Shown in pieces: positions 23,223-24,086 of a DNA stretch of 24,086 nt. Both the position numbers and the translations under genes were made by a program. Position 1 is the first letter of the stretch; each line of letters opens with the position of its first letter. The stretch lies in contig WJKD01000469.1 in assembly GCA_014729315.1 (NCBI GenBank), positions 1 through 24,086 of the forward strand, read 5' to 3'. Under the pieces are notes generated by a model. The model saw nothing but the letters and a program-made list of their open reading frames with translations, did not search any database and was not told the DNA's origin. Source of the stretch: Promethearchaeota archaeon (GTDB lineage: Archaea; Asgardarchaeota; Lokiarchaeia; Sigynarchaeales; SOKP01).

Positions 23223-24086
23223 TTAAGTATTATTTTTACAAGCACCTTCAAATTTTAACATAATTATGAGAGAAGACAATCCAGGAAAAACGACCATAAA
23301 TAATATTGCAATATAATAATCAGAATAAATTGCTAAAAGAAGACTAAAATACAAACCACCAGAAAAGCTACCTAAATAAAAACTAGAGTTGGCATATCCT
23401 ACATATTTTCCTTTATTATCAGGAGTGGTGAGTTGGGAAATATAAATTTGAGTTGCGGTGAAGAACATAGCAAACGAAAAGGAAATAAGCATTTGTGAAA
23501 TGAGAAATCCAATGAAATCTACTGAGACATAATATCCCAGAATAACTATAATACTCAAACAATATCCAATTACCATGAAGCTTTTCGTGTTTCTTTCATT
23601 AATGATTCGCCCAAATAAAAGGATTAAAAAAAATTGCAATAGAGGATTAATCCCTATCAAAAATCCGATTTGAATATCACTATTGATATGAAATGCCATA
23701 ATAATCGCTAATACGGAGATTATCGGTCTAATTCCAAAATTTCTAAAATACATTGCACCATAGATCGATTTAGATATAGGAGCTTTTGAATCGATACCTC
23801 CTGACTTTTCTGAGGCTAAAAGAGAATTCGATTGTTCTTCAAATCTTTCGCGAATAAGATTTCTATGTTCTCTTATAAAAATTGTGAAACCCCCGTTAAT
23901 TAGCGAGATTATTAATAAGAAAATAAAGATGTTATCGATTCCGAAAAACTCAATAAATATACCTCCAAGCTGTGCGCCGAGAAACCAGCCTAATACTATC
24001 ATTGCGTTGTAATACGAAACAAAATATTTATCATTCTCAACATATTCCTGAAATAGTACCAAGTTCACTCCCAAACACGCTAAGCA
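23223..24086 (-). CDS. Major facilitator superfamily transporter, 5' end cut by the window edge
   Basis: This is the C-terminal two thirds of an MFS-type permease. The frame is open to the last base of the window, so the true start and the first helices lie outside. About eight or nine membrane segments are visible, with the central hydrophilic loop (REHRNLIRERFEEQ and following) that separates the two six-helix halves. FGRIINERNTKS is in the position of the cytoplasmic motif A-like loop of the second half. QIYISQLTTPDNKGKYVG matches the YISxLTPxxxRG-type signature after helix 10. The substrate cannot be deduced. The stop is at 23223, and no gene follows on this strand for 177 nt. Confidence 0.82.
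   Translation of the reverse strand, partial: CLACLGVNLVLFQEYVENDKYFVSYYNAMIVLGWFLGAQLGGIFIEFFGIDNIFIFLLIISLINGGFTIFIREHRNLIRERFEEQSNSLLASEKSGGIDSKAPISKSIYGAMYFRNFGIRPIISVLAIIMAFHINSDIQIGFLIGINPLLQFFLILLFGRIINERNTKSFMVIGYCLSIIVILGYYVSVDFIGFLISQMLISFSFAMFFTATQIYISQLTTPDNKGKYVGYANSSFYLGSFSGGLYFSLLLAIYSDYYIAILFMVVFPGLSSLIIMLKFEGACKNNT

Noticed and set aside
1..24086. tRNA, rRNA or CRISPR array
   Set aside because: No cloverleaf with a GTTCRANNC-type loop, no rRNA-like block and no regularly spaced repeats were seen in any intergenic stretch.

Overview
The window is AT-rich archaeal DNA, about one third G+C by eye, and most likely from an Asgard archaeon of the Lokiarchaeia type. That placement is an inference from gene content. 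The window holds a tetrahydromethanopterin-pathway enzyme (Mch), an archaeal beta-CASP RNase, an archaeal RecJ/DHH nuclease and an XPD-type helicase with eukaryote-like cysteine spacing. It also holds a Ras/Rab-like small GTPase, and several start codons sit about 25-35 nt from TATA-like boxes, implying leaderless or short-leader transcripts. No rRNA, tRNA, CRISPR array or transposase was seen.

Layout. Positions 1-5400 carry housekeeping genes: MTA phosphorylase, aCPSF2-type RNase, a convergent DHH/RecJ-like nuclease, and methenyl-H4MPT cyclohydrolase. Positions 5400-8200 (minus strand) carry an unrecognised 362-aa protein, a small hypothetical protein and a membrane-spanning M28 peptidase. 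Positions 8500-13250 (plus strand) carry a GT4 glycosyltransferase, a nine-helix GxGD (presenilin/signal-peptide-peptidase-like) membrane protease, a 3-hydroxyacyl-CoA dehydrogenase and a small winged-helix protein. Positions 13300-17400 form a redox and accessory region: two linked Fe-S proteins, a VapBC toxin-antitoxin pair between imperfect direct repeats, a small two-helix membrane protein, and an FrhB-like flavo-Fe-S protein preceded by a perfect 18-bp palindrome. Positions 17400-20140 (minus) carry a probable operon: six-helix membrane protein, Ras-like GTPase, and a second membrane-spanning M28 peptidase that overlaps the GTPase gene by 8 nt. The rest holds the XPD-like helicase, a seven-helix membrane protein and a 5'-truncated MFS transporter that runs off the right edge.

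How the genes may work together. Mch, the FrhB-like protein, the Fe-S proteins and the hydroxyacyl-CoA dehydrogenase fit an anaerobic metabolism combining a Wood-Ljungdahl (H4MPT) branch, F420/ferredoxin electron carriers and acyl-CoA oxidation or reduction. Three putative membrane proteases lie within about 12 kb: one GxGD aspartyl protease and two M28 metallopeptidases of the same unusual build, each with a transmembrane hairpin between the first two zinc ligands. One M28 gene is translationally coupled to the small GTPase. This GTPase-membrane peptidase pairing and the M28 architecture are the best candidates for something undescribed. The Fe-S gene at 13338-13601 also has an unusual start: its reading frame lacks a normal start codon where the Shine-Dalgarno sequence and the protein's N-terminus predict one.
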